Position numbers and translations under genes: made by a program. Below, piece after piece: positions 39,401-50,400 of a stretch of 64,000 bases of DNA. The notes under the pieces were generated by a model. That model saw only the letters and a list, made by a program, of their open reading frames with translations, had not been told where the DNA came from and ran no database searches. Source of the stretch: Aquila chrysaetos chrysaetos (Eukaryota > Chordata > Aves > Accipitriformes > Accipitridae); assembly GCF_900496995.4 (NCBI RefSeq), contig NC_044011.1, positions 46,735,541 to 46,799,540 on the forward strand, given 5' to 3'. Every line of letters starts with the position of its first letter. Position 1 is the first letter of the stretch.

Positions 39401-42400
39401 GGGATTTTGGAAAGCACTTCTGCAGCCCAAATGGATGGATTGAAAAGGCCGCTTTATCAACTTTTTAAAAAGCGGAGAGTATGTTTCAAGAAGCTCCGCA
39501 ATACCAATGCCAGTTATAAAGCCTGAGTTACCTCCTGGGTTTAGTTTAGCGCCCAATCTGTTAACCCTGGGGTGGGATTCATTCGACCAACCCCCACCAA
39601 GAGACACCCTTGGGCCATGTCGAGTCCTTCAGAGGTGCTCAGCGCTTCTCTATCTACTTTGTGAGTCCCCTGCAGCTTGGATAGGAGTTGGGAACCAAAA
39701 CATCAGGCTGGGAGAGTTGCATGCAGCTCACCAAACCGTGACTCTTGGGAACGGATCCCAAGCCCCTGTGCTACAGTCCATGTTTAGAAACTTTGGGGTG
39801 AGGTCACATCATTGTTGTTAAACTGATCTTATCTCTGGGGTTTTTAATATCAGACCCTTCACCCTCACAACTGTAAATGTATATAGTGTATTAAAAAGAT
39901 TTCCCAGCATTTGTTCCAGAGTTGAAAAGTCGGTATCTGTGTAAAAGTATCAGTACTCATTTTGGTAGTTTAGTCATCTTCTCCCTTTTAAGGCGTTCGT
40001 TAAGGAGGAGCTCTGCAAATTCACACCAGAATAGGAAAGAGACTCTAGGGGTTTTTTTTGTCTCTGCCTTGCTCGAAAATAAAACGATGTAGCTCTGACC
40101 ATCTTGGTCTCTAACGCCTGCTCTGCAGTGGGCAGGTTTTGTGGGAGCAGGACAGGCACCTGAGGGCAGGATTTTCATGGTCACTTTTTGGAGAGAAATT
40201 GCCAGTCTAAAGAAATGCTCCTCCAGCCACATTCCTGATGTATAAATTGGCACTCGGGAGCTTCGGAGACCTTTTCCTGCCCTGCAAGTGCTGGCGAGAC
40301 ACCAGGGATTTCCTAGTTAGTGTGATATCTTTTTATTATGTTTTTTTTTACCCCTGGTTGCAGGGGCGCTGCTAGAGCCGCAAGCTGCTCGGAGCGTATG
40401 TGGAAAAGGGCTGGTTTTGTAATTACTTAGCGTAAAGCCTTAAGTCGGCCTTGGCCTTAGTTTCTGTAGCAGAAGATTTATGGTGGGGTAGTTAAGGCTC
40501 TATTACCACTTCATTTAAAAAACATTTTGGAGTTTATAACCTGACTAGAGAAGTTTGGCTTCAGCACGTTCCTTCTGGATGTAAAGATTTGACCCCCCAA
40601 ATGGAGTAACATCCGAAACGTCTTGTTCGATTACGCTTTCTCCCCCTGGCTTCTACCCAGCCTTGATTTTTTTTTTTTTTTTTTTTTTTTAAAATTCCTT
40701 TTGGCAGTGATCAGCCTGTAACATGTTATTGCATTTGGTACTCATCAGTGGGAATAAAATGGCAGATGCTTCAGTTTAAAGTCTTTGTGCTTTGTAATTG
40801 CCGCTTGTCAAGGGAACGTGCTTTGCGTTTGGTGTGACTTATACAACCCAGATTCCACTGAAAGGACTGGAGTGTCGTGTAGGCGCAAGGGCGATTGAGG
40901 AGATAGAGGAAGATTTGATTAAAATGCTTCTTAAAGCCTATTTTGGAGTAGGTGTGGGATCCTTGGAGCTTCTCTGCTGTACCCAGCACTCTTCTACAGC
41001 CCTGTTACGCTCCCCGTCCCAGATCCAAGCTGCCCCCTAATCAGAAGAAGTCCGAAGTGGGCAAGCTGAGCTGTTGGCCCTTCCTGGTGGATCTAAAAGA
41101 GCCCAGGCACCGCTCTTGGTTTCAGAAGGACAGAAGAGCAGCTCTTTTGGGGAACTGCCGGTGGCACTTCTTAAATGGAGCATGTGTGAATGTGATGCGG
41201 GAGGGAGCTGGAAGGAGAAGTCCACGATGGTGAGAAGACCAGTGCCAGGCAGGAGGAGGTCAAGGCAGGATCATCTAGATCCCCTTGCCCTGAGCTTACA
41301 ACCAGGGGCTGGCAGGGAACGGAGTTTGGGATGGAGAAGCTCCTTCTCTAAGCATGTGTGTGCCTGCAGGATTAAGAGCAAGAAGGAGAACCAGCGCCGG
41401 GTGGAGGAGCAGAGGATGCAGGAGACGGCCGAGCAGCAAGAACCCTCCCCGGGAGAGGGAGCCTGCGAAACCCTGGCCCAGCTTAAACTGGAAGAGAGGA
41501 GAGCGAAGAAAGTTAAAGAAAAACAGCAGCGAAATAAGGAGTACGCGAGGTACGGCTGGATCCCCTCTCCTTGTGCAGAGCCGGGTGTTACTGGCAAAGG
41601 TGACTATTTTATCCCTTGCAGGTACATCGAAGCTCTAAGATCCCAGATGAGGGAGAAGATAAAACTGTATAACATCGACTTGCCCCCGCTGTGCTCCTGC
41701 GGGTCTGATTTCTGGGACTCCCACCCAGATACCTGTGCCAACAACTGCATCTTCTACAAAAACCACAAAGGTAGGAGCTTCTGCTTCTGGAGAGGAGGCA
41801 CTAGACCTGGATCTCTGATTATATAGGCGAAATCAAACGTGGCTAGATGTTTCCGTGGTCCTGGGCTGCTGTGTAGAGATGCTCCTACAAATATACTCCT
41901 GAGAGGGCAAGTCAGGTGCTCTGCTGCTTGTTTCTAACTCAACCTTTTCCTCTGTCCCTTCAGGGAGCTTAGTGGCATCCTCAGCAAAGCACCAGCCTCT
42001 ATAAAGTGTTAAATAATGCTGCTGTAATACATATGTACGTTGATAGGGGGGAAACCATAAGGAAAACGCTGCAAAACAGGCTCGTTAGGGGCACAGAAAA
42101 CCTCTTTGCCTTAAATCTTCTGCTGGGAGGATGCATGAAGGTGGTGGAAGTTGTCTTTGTTAGGTGACGGTTTGCTCTGATCTTGAGTACAGCTTGGAAA
42201 AATACCTGGCTGAGCAACTGGGAGTCATCTTCTAGGGGGAAAAAAATAGAGAAATTGGGGCTTTACAAAAAAATCTTTAGCTTTCCTGCTTTGGCTTGCA
42301 TACTGCTTCATACTCAGGACCATGCAGAGTGTGCAGACAAGCATGTGGAAAACTACAGCATGTCTATTTATCTTCTCTCTCTGCTTTACAGTAAAAGGCT

Positions 42401-42598
42401 GAAGCTGAGCCCAGTTTTGGGCTGTAAGTGAAACTCTCATCTCTTAATGCTTCTTCTTTCTCCCCTTCCTGCTCAGCCTACAGCCACGCTCTGCAGTCAG
42501 TCGTCTCGTCCTGCGACCCCGCGGACGGGAGCCCCTCGGTGAGGCTGCAGCTCCGAGACCTGGCCGCTCTCTGCGCTCGCTCGGGGAAACATCTGTGA
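27424..42598 (+). CDS. CCDC15: CCDC15, coiled-coil domain containing 15
   Basis: Coiled-coil protein; as I recall, recently placed at the inner scaffold of centrioles. Exons: 27424-27597, 29743-29892, 30766-30948, 31832-31936, 35838-36002, 37221-37340, 39184-39287, 41370-41549, 41622-41770, 42477-42598. All phases agree: 1452 nt, 483 residues. Conserved parts are VLAERNQSV...PVGVWVE in exon 1, a Glu/Lys/Gln-rich helix in exon 2 (EEELKEQ, VNQQVRMRRKQQ), MKQVRRRLAS in exon 4, REQVKEQQRQKERQ in exon 7, and a C-terminal block with LPPLCSCGSDFWD and a Cys/His-rich segment in exon 9. Human CCDC15 is about 951 residues because of a long degenerate repeat rich in DQDFLPKDQ; that part has no counterpart here, where exons 5 and 6 are short. 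The start at 27424 lies 24 bases after the acceptor of the first coding exon. Confidence 0.95.
28519..28589. repeat. Inverted repeat, 20-bp arms, 31-base loop
   Basis: Arm 28519-28538 is complementary to arm 28570-28589 at 19 of 20 positions, the exception being a T/G pair. It lies in CCDC15 intron 27598-29742 in AT-rich sequence. It may be a small DNA-transposon remnant or a transcribed hairpin; nothing else in the sequence decides. Confidence 0.7.
29177..29202. repeat. A26 homopolymer in CCDC15 intron 1
   Basis: Run of 26 A followed by ccaaaaccaaaccc. I see no coding similarity or clear target-site duplication upstream that would show a retroposed copy. Comparable long A or T runs occur in CCDC15 introns at 36460-36478 (A), 37709-37733 (A25) and 40667-40690 (T24). 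Confidence 0.8.
31937..35837 (+). other. CCDC15 intron 4, unique AT-rich sequence
   Basis: The largest CCDC15 intron. I see no exon, RNA gene or intact mobile element. A 28-bp phrase (ctttgccatagtgcactgccttgccctt core) is directly duplicated around 33425-33470. Parts of 33000-34950 read like a degraded interspersed repeat, but I cannot name the family by eye. Confidence 0.4.
36003..41369 (+). other. CCDC15 introns 5-7
   Basis: Introns 36003-37220, 37341-39183 and 39288-41369 around two short exons. They contain long A/T runs (36460-36478, 37709-37733, 40667-40690) and otherwise unremarkable sequence. A short direct duplication (gcagggctcttggattnct) occurs near 38588 and 38646. An open frame that continues upstream from exon 41370 is intron read-through: the acceptor at 41368-41369 is strong. 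Confidence 0.4.
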
Positions 42599-42891
42599 CG
42601 AGGGCAGCCGCGTCCCCCGTCCCCCCGGTGTATTTTGGCAACTGTTGTAAGTAGAGAGCAGGGCTGTGCCCTGTCCTGCCTGCTCCTGCCTGTCCCTCCG
42701 CTCCATCTGGCAGGACCGCGCCTTTGCTGTCCTACTCCTGGGGCTCAGGTTTAAGCTGCATCTCTCCCATTTTGCTCCGTGTGCGTGTTCTGCCGGACCG
42801 GGAGCGTGGGGCGATGGTCGGTGCGAAGGAGCTGATTGCTCCGCGGGGTTGGTTTAGAGGGAGGCACTTGAATTCTGGCATTCAGTTGCGA

Positions 42892-42897
42892 AATAAA
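42892..42897 (+). terminator. Poly(A) signal AATAAA, CCDC15
   Basis: First AATAAA after the CCDC15 stop (42598), followed by a GT/T-rich stretch (tgtttgcaattgttgtttgtct) suitable as a downstream element. A second AATAAA at 43900-43905 could serve a longer form. Confidence 0.75.
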
Positions 42898-42919
42898 CTG
42901 TTTGCAATTGTTGTTTGTC

Positions 42920-44380
42920 TCATTAGGAGTGTGAAATGAGAAATGAGGTGCCTGGGGTCAATATCTCTTAGGGTGAGAAACCCTTGTGGTTTCTAACCTC
43001 TTCCTTCCCGCTCCCCTTCTCTCCATTGCCGTGTCGCTCCCGCCAGCCCCTACCTCTCGGGTCACGGTCCAGAGCCAGGTATTTATTGCTCCTTCGCTTT
43101 CTTCCAGGTGAGGACCTCTCCTCCACTAAGGCCACCTTGACCCATGCTCCCACAGCCTCTATTTTGCTCCGGAAAGGAGCTTTTTCCTAGGAAAAATCTG
43201 TATTTAGCCTCCAGGTCAGTGACTACTGTGCTGCTTCAGCCCCTCGGCAGGGGTTGCTGGACCAAGATCATTTTTACCAAAAATTACACTGGTGGGGTAA
43301 CATGGTCCTGCTTGGAGGTTGCACCATAACCTGTCATTAATATTTACTGCTTGCCAGCTGCCCTCCCGTCACCTCTCCAATATTAACCACAGCAGGAAGG
43401 ATGGGCGGCCAAGCGTGCCGGATTATTTCTTTTGCCTGTTACCATCCCGCCGGGTGCGAAGCAAACCCACGACCCCGGTCCAGAGGTAGCATGGAGGTGC
43501 CGAGCCAGGGGATGCTCCTCCGTTCCCCCTGGAGAATCATTCACCAACTTATTTGTGGCGGCTGGTGCTATTTATTAACCGCTATTTGCGTCAGGGGAAG
43601 ACACCGTGGACCTAATAAGGGGTGTTGAGGTGGATCTGTGAAGGGCAGGATCTGGCCCGGGAGGTTTTTGCATGTGCCGGGGCTGGGGAAACAAAGGGCT
43701 AAAGCTGCAAATGTGTGTTTTAACTGATTTCAGGGCAGGGCTTTGTGCTGGGGCAGCTGAGGACAAGCGTTTCCTTGGCAAGTCCCCAAGCCCTTGCTCG
43801 CACCCTGGGGACCCCTGTTTCCAGCTCTCTGAAGGGGTCGGAGCGGCTCCCGAAGGGCGGTGGGGTGGTTCGGGGCTTAGTTCAAAGGAATGATGGTTAA
43901 ATAAAGCCCTTGCTGCTCCTCGACCTCACGATCTGGCTCTTGCTTGAGTCTGTAAATGGGATCCTTTGAGAGTGGGGGTGGGGGAGAATTTCTCCTGGTG
44001 TGAAACCTGGGGGAGAGGATAGCAGGACTCCCCAAATCCCTGCAAATAAATCCAAAAGCATGGCTGGGGCAGCTTAGCTGAAATCGGGGCACCAAAGCGC
44101 TTTGGGAGGCGAGGGAGCGGCAAAGTTAAAACCGGCCTTTTCCGCTGGAAAAACAGCATCTGGGGAAAACCCCGGAGCCCGGCGGAGGGTACCGGCTGCA
44201 GGTGAGCCCCCCGCTTAGGACTTGGCCCCCCTCCCTGGTGTCCAACTTTGCTTTTCCCTCTCTCCCGCCGGATTTGAAGTCGATTTTTGGTTTAGGCGGA
44301 GCCGGGGACGGAGGGGAAGCTCCGGTTTCGCACCTCGGGGTTGGAGGAGAGGATGGGCCAGGGGCTCCGCGGGGCTGCAC
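42920..44380. other. CCDC15-SLC37A2 intergenic region
   Basis: About 1.5 kb between tandem genes. It contains a second AATAAA at 43900-43905 but no ORF with family similarity and no tandem repeat. It becomes GC-rich to the right, into the SLC37A2 promoter. Confidence 0.5.
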
Positions 44381-44490
44381 CCGGGGCGGGACCGGGGCCG
44401 GGGCCGGGCCGGGGCGGGGAGCGGCGGCCCCGCGGGGCGGTGAAAAGGAGCCGCGGGGGGGGGGAACCCGCAGCTCCGCCGCCGCCCGCC
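44380..44490 (+). promoter_or_regulatory. GC-rich promoter/5' UTR of SLC37A2
   Basis: Dense GGGCCGGGGC and GGGGCGGGG elements run up to the start codon at 44491, whose context gccgcccgccATGa is a good initiation site. No TATA box is seen. Confidence 0.6.
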
Positions 44491-47400
44491 ATGAGGGCAG
44501 CGCTCGCCCCCGGCGTCCGCCTGCTCCGCGCCCTCCCCCGGGACAGCCGGTGAGCGGGGACCGGGGCCGCCGGGCCGGGGGGGGGGGGGGGACGACACCG
44601 GCACCGGGCTGGGGAGCGGCCCTGGGCCGGGGGGTCGCTTGCCCGGGGATCAACGCTGGAGCGGAGGTCATTTGCCCGGGCACCGGCACACAGCTAGGGA
44701 CCGGCCCTGGACCGGGAGGTCACTCTCCCGGGACCGGCACCGGGATAGGGACCGGCCCTGGACCAGGGATCACTTGCCTGGGGGCCAACACCGGACCGAA
44801 GGTCACTTGCCCGGGGACCGGCACCGGGCTGGGGACTGGTGCTGGACTGGGGTCGCTCACCCAGGGACCAGCATCGCCCCTTGGGCACTGGGTCCACTGA
44901 GAGACCGGATCCAGCCCAGCACCGGCACCGAGCCCCGGGGGTTTTGGCACGACCCAGGAACCGGCCTCACCCCGGTTGGGATGGAGGGCACTGAGCCCCG
45001 CTCAGGCACCGCGGGGCTGGGCAGGAGGGATGCGGGGGGACCCCAAGACGGGCAGCAGCGCCCGGCAAGCCTCGAGCTGCGCCTCCGCATGTGCCAGGCC
45101 CTCGCGCTCAACATTTAGTGGGATGTGGCCAACACAGAGATCCCACCGGTCCCCCTCCCTTTCGGTGAGGTAACGAGCCCACTGCCGGTTTCATTTTATT
45201 TAATATACTTATTTTTTGGAAGCCTGTTGCCAAACAACCCCCATGCTTTTCCATCAGCTGCGATTTTCCCTGCCAGAACATGTGGGGTAAAAAAAACCCC
45301 AACAATCTGGCCGAGTAAGGTACCGCACATGAAGTTTCTCTCCCCCTTTCTCACTGCGGCCTCTCCGCTCCCCTTGGGTCAGCCCCACAGCCGTCAGCAA
45401 TGACTCTGGGGGCCATTTAGTTATTTTTTTGGGGTGGGAACCAGAAATTTCTTAGCTGCGGTACAGTCGCGGAGCCGGCACCTTGGAGCAGAAAGCTGCT
45501 CTGGCTTTGCAGGGTGCCTGCAATTGCTGCAGCTTCATGAAGAAGTGAAACTGCAAAGAGGAGCGGGATGGGCTAAAACTGCAAAAAAAGGCTTTATTTC
45601 TTGTTTTTTTTCTAAACTTGGAGCAACCCCGTGACACTTCTTGGTGCTGCAGCTGCCCCTGACTGCTTACATCCTCTGTGCTGCTCTAAAACCCTCTGCA
45701 AACCCCTCCTGCAAATGCAGGATGGGGCCCCATGGAAATGCTCATCGCGCTCCGGAGAGTGCTGGATCCTACTTGGAATTCTCCAGGCTTCATCCATCAG
45801 CTTTGCTGGGAGCAGCATCCCCATTCCCAAGCCCAGACATCATTTTTTCCCTGTTTTCCTCCATTTTCCTGCATTTAATTCAAACAAAAGGGATAAAGTC
45901 CCTATGCGGTGGGGGAACTGGTATGGGTATTGCTTGGGGCACCCCCCCCCCTTTTTTTTTCCAGCTTGTCTTTAATTAACGCCGGGAGTGATGATGAATC
46001 AGCTGCAGTCTCGTGCCCCGTTTCCACTCGTGACGCCAGGAAGGCGCTTGCTCACCCCGCGGTTTGCCGGGTCGGCAGCTCGAGGAGGTGGAAACACCGA
46101 TTAGTGCTCCCCCCAAAACTCAGCTGATCTTTTTAAGACGCATCCTTGGCTATTTTGGGGGGGGGGTTGGTCACTTCCCTACTGGCTTGGCTGAGCTGAT
46201 TCAGCTCACCGATCCGGCAAAGAGTCCCTGTTTGGTGCTGAGGGGGTGTTTTGCTGGGGAAACAAGCAGAAACTAACCCATTTTTCCCCTTTCCCATGAG
46301 TTTCTAAGACCCCCACAGGTTAAATAGTGCCTGAGCTGTGTGCGCACGTCCAAAATACGCATCTGCATCCCAAGTGGATTCAACCTGGCCTGATGCTGGC
46401 TCTCATCCCCCTTATCTGATATTTTTCTCCAAAAAAGCATGAATTTTGAGGTGGGGGAAGAAGAGCATGGCTAACTGAGGCTGGAGATGTCTGAGACATC
46501 CCCGCCAGGCCGGACTTTGCCAGCTGGGATGGTGACAGGCCACCCATCCCTGTCCCCATCCTTGTCCCACCAACCCTGACCTCTCCGCTCGCTTTATCCC
46601 GCAGGTATCGGGGACTGACGCTGGTGCTGACCTTCCTCTGCTACACCAGCTACCACCTCTCCCGAAAACCCATCAGCATCGTGAAGGTTAGCTCCAACCT
46701 CGCCGCAGCTGCAGGGAGAAGGAACATGGGGACGGGGGGGAGGTTCTCGAGCATCCCGATTTCACCTCTTCCTTCTTCCCGCAGAGTCAGCTGCACCCCA
46801 ATTGCTCAGCCTGGGGCCCGAACCCCCACAATGACTCCAACAGCAGCACGTGGTGCAGCTGGGCACCCTTCGGTAAGGCTGAGCCCCCCCCCAGTCATCC
46901 CCAAAAACTACCCTCATGGCAGTCGAGAGGGGCTCCCCCCGTGCCCTAAGCCAGGTTGTGGCTGGAGATCTTGGCAGGGGGCCGGCTGCTCATTAGGCAC
47001 CCGGAGGTAATTAAGCAGCCTGTGGTCTGCCCCATGTCCCCGGGCCAAAGGGCAGCAGCGGGTGGCGAAATGGGGGCTGGGGTGGGACCTGGTCCCAACA
47101 CCAATGGCACCTGGCCATGCTTTGAGAGCCCCCCCCACCCGGGGAGGAGGGTTTTAGGGACAGGGGACAAGGACGAGCCAGCGGCCACAGTGTAGGAAAA
47201 TAAGATGGGGGCCAGGCTGACGTGGCCCAATATTTCTTTTCCAGATGGGGACAACTACAAGGAGCTTTTTGGGGCGCTGGATAATGCCTTCCTGGTGGCC
47301 TACGCCATCGGGATGTTTATCAGGTACACAGGTCCTTTGCACCCCTTTCCCTCCGCACACCAGTTTGCACCACTCTGCCAGGAAACTGGTTTCCATCGGG

Positions 47401-50400
47401 ATGGGGTCATGCTAATGGGAAAGCAGCCAGGTGCTGGGATCCACTCGGGATTCGGGCTCTGGTTCTGCGATAATGCCCATCGGCGGCATCATCCGTGACA
47501 GCTCCTGTCCGCGCTCTTCCCTCTCTCTGCAGCGGCATTTTCGGGGAGCGCCTCCCCCTGCGCTATTACCTCTCAGGGGGGATGGTGCTAAGTGGGCTCT
47601 TCACCGCGCTCTTCGGCCTCGGCTACTTCTGGGACATCCATGTCCTCTGGTACTTCATCGTTGTGCAGGTGCGTCCATGCTGGAGGATGCCCAGGCTCTG
47701 GATTTTACCACTGTGGCCTCATCCCAGTTTTTCAGTGGCTTTCAGGGATCAGGGTGGCCCAGTTTCCGAGGGGGAGAACGCTGGGCATTTCCACTCCCCG
47801 CAAAACCTGGTCGCATGTGGCGTGGGTGCCGAAACCACCAGGCACGCCCATCTCACCGAGCAGGGCGGGCGGCTGGTTTGGCAACACCAGCCGCTCCCAA
47901 TTTAGCCAAGGGAACGATGCAAACGGATCTGGGGTTGCCCCAGCGGGAAAAAAAAAAAACACAAACCAAGTGTTTTCTCGACAGCTTTGGGATGGGGGTG
48001 GCTATCTTTGAGCCCTGCTGCCCAAAACGGCACAGGGGCTGTGCTCCATGGAGCAAGCTGGCGCTCACCAGGTGCCAACGCTGCCACGTGGTGCTGCCCA
48101 TCTCTTGCCAGGTCTGCAACGGGCTGGTGCAGACGACCGGCTGGCCCTCCGTCGTGGCATGTGTCGGGAACTGGTTTGGGAAAGGAAAGTGAGTGTTTGT
48201 CCGGCACGTCCCCCCCTCGTCCTCATCCCTGTCGGCCCCGGCAGCCACCCTGGCCATACCAACCCCGGCTCTGTCCCTGCCAGGAGAGGTTTGATCATGG
48301 GCATCTGGAACTCGCACACCTCCGTCGGCAACATCTTGGGGTCGCTCATCGCCGGCGTCTGGGTTTCCTCCGCCTGGGGCCTGTCCTTCATCGTGCCCGG
48401 CATCATCATTGCCGCCGTGGGCATCATCTGCTTCTTCTTCCTTGTGGAGTGTGAGTAGCATGATCCAGGACACAGCAGATGAACAGTGTAATGCCAAAAC
48501 CAGGGGGGAACACAATTTTTCGCCTTGCCTGTCTCCAAGCGTTTTTGGCAACCCCAAATACTTATTTCCAGTTTGTGGTGAGCAGGGACGTGGACCCAAC
48601 CACCACAGGGATGCTCAGCTTCCTTTGGGGTCATCCAGGCAGGCTCAGCCACTGTGCCGCTCACTCCTCTCAGCCTGTCTTTCTAAGAAAGATTTGGGAA
48701 GCCCTTTGGGATTTTACTGGGTTTTTTCACTGCCGGGAAGCGGATACCCAGAGATGCAGCCCAGCCCCGGGGTGTTCCCACCCCCACGTTTCTCCCCTGC
48801 ACCGTGAGATGCTGGAGGGAGACCAGGTGGAGCAGAGCTGGTCCAGGCTCTCAAGGGATCTCCTTTCTGCCTGCAGATCCCGAGGACGTTGGCTGCAATC
48901 CACCTCTGCATCATGTGAGTTAAATCGATTCCCAACGGGCTTGTGCTGGGCTGGGTGGTCGCTCAGTTTACAGCAAAACAACCAGGGCGTTGGTCATAAC
49001 ATCAGAAATTAGAGCGATGTTCAGTTATCACAGAGGATGCTTGTTGCTGTTCCAGTGTGAGCATCCTCTGGGTCACATCCCAGCAGTGAATCTGACGTTT
49101 CAGGCCCTTCCAGCAACGAGAGCCACATCTCCTGCTTACGCCTTGCTTTTAGATGGCCTCCGACGAGGAGGATGCTGGAGGAGTGACCACCAGTGAGAAG
49201 GATCCCGAAGCAGTCACCTCCAACGAGGGGCCGCTGAGCATCTCAGGCCAGAGCAGCACGGATCACTCTGACAGCCCCACGGAGCCCGCCGAGGAGCCCG
49301 AAGCCATCAGCTTCCTCGGGGCGCTCCGGATACCCGTGAGTCGTGGGATGCCCCTTGCATCATGATGGGGATGGAGGAAAGAGCAAAGCGAGGGCAGCTC
49401 ACCTCAGCAATGGGGTGTCCACCAGGCAGAAAATTGGGGGAAAACCCACCATCTGGAGGAAGTTGGGAGAAGGAGGCTCCTCTGATGTCTTCTCTCCTCC
49501 CAGGGCGTGGTAGAATTCTCCCTTTGCCTGCTCTTTGCCAAGCTGGTGAGCTACACCTTCCTCTACTGGTTGCCCCTCTATATTGTGAACGTTGGTGAGT
49601 TTCTGGGGACAGCGAGGCAGGAGCGAGCTTGGCAAGGGGAGCATCTCCTCACCCCTCTCCTCTCTCTCGCAGCTCATTTTGGTGCCAAGGAAGCTGGGGA
49701 CCTCTCGACCCTCTTTGATGTTGGGGGCATTTTAGGTTTGTCATGTACCTGGGTGGAGGGGATGGATTGGGGATGATTTGGGGAAAATCTTGGCTTTGAG
49801 GGAAAGTCCCCTCCATGGAGCACTGCAGTGAGGTTTATTCAGTGTTCATAGCACTCGGCAGAGAGCAAATGCCCCTCACTTTTATTTTGCCAGCCAGGTG
49901 ACCATCACAACACCTTTCCTCTGGTCTCGTTTGCTCAGGCTCTTCTTTTTCTTAGATAAGTAATACATTTTGCAACTGTGGAGGGGACCAGAGCTGCATG
50001 CAGGTGTAGGGAAACCATCTGCAGGGAGAAAGTGGTGTGGATAAATCAAAACTCTTCACTCTGATATTATTATATTTAACCTTGGGGACATCTTGCTCAA
50101 AAGTTGGGGGATGAAAGAGCATCATAGCACAGCATCCCATTGGATTTTGGGCTAAGCTGGGGCAAAGCTTTGCAGCTGGGGTGGCGTGACTGACACCTGC
50201 AACTCCTTCTTGCAGGGGGGATCTTCGCCGGCCTCATCTCTGACTACACTGGCGGCAGGGCCACCACGTGCTGCGTGATGCTGGTCGTCGCTGCTCCCAT
50301 GGTGTGTTGTCACGCGGGGAAAAAACCCAGTCACGAGGGTTTCCTCTCCTCTGGCTCCTTTGAGTCACGGCCGCCTTCCTCTTCCCAAGTGCCTGGGATG

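Noticed and set aside
41074-41369. Upstream extension of the CCDC15 exon at 41370
   Set aside because: Open by chance; a good acceptor at 41368-41369 matches the incoming phase from exon 39184-39287.
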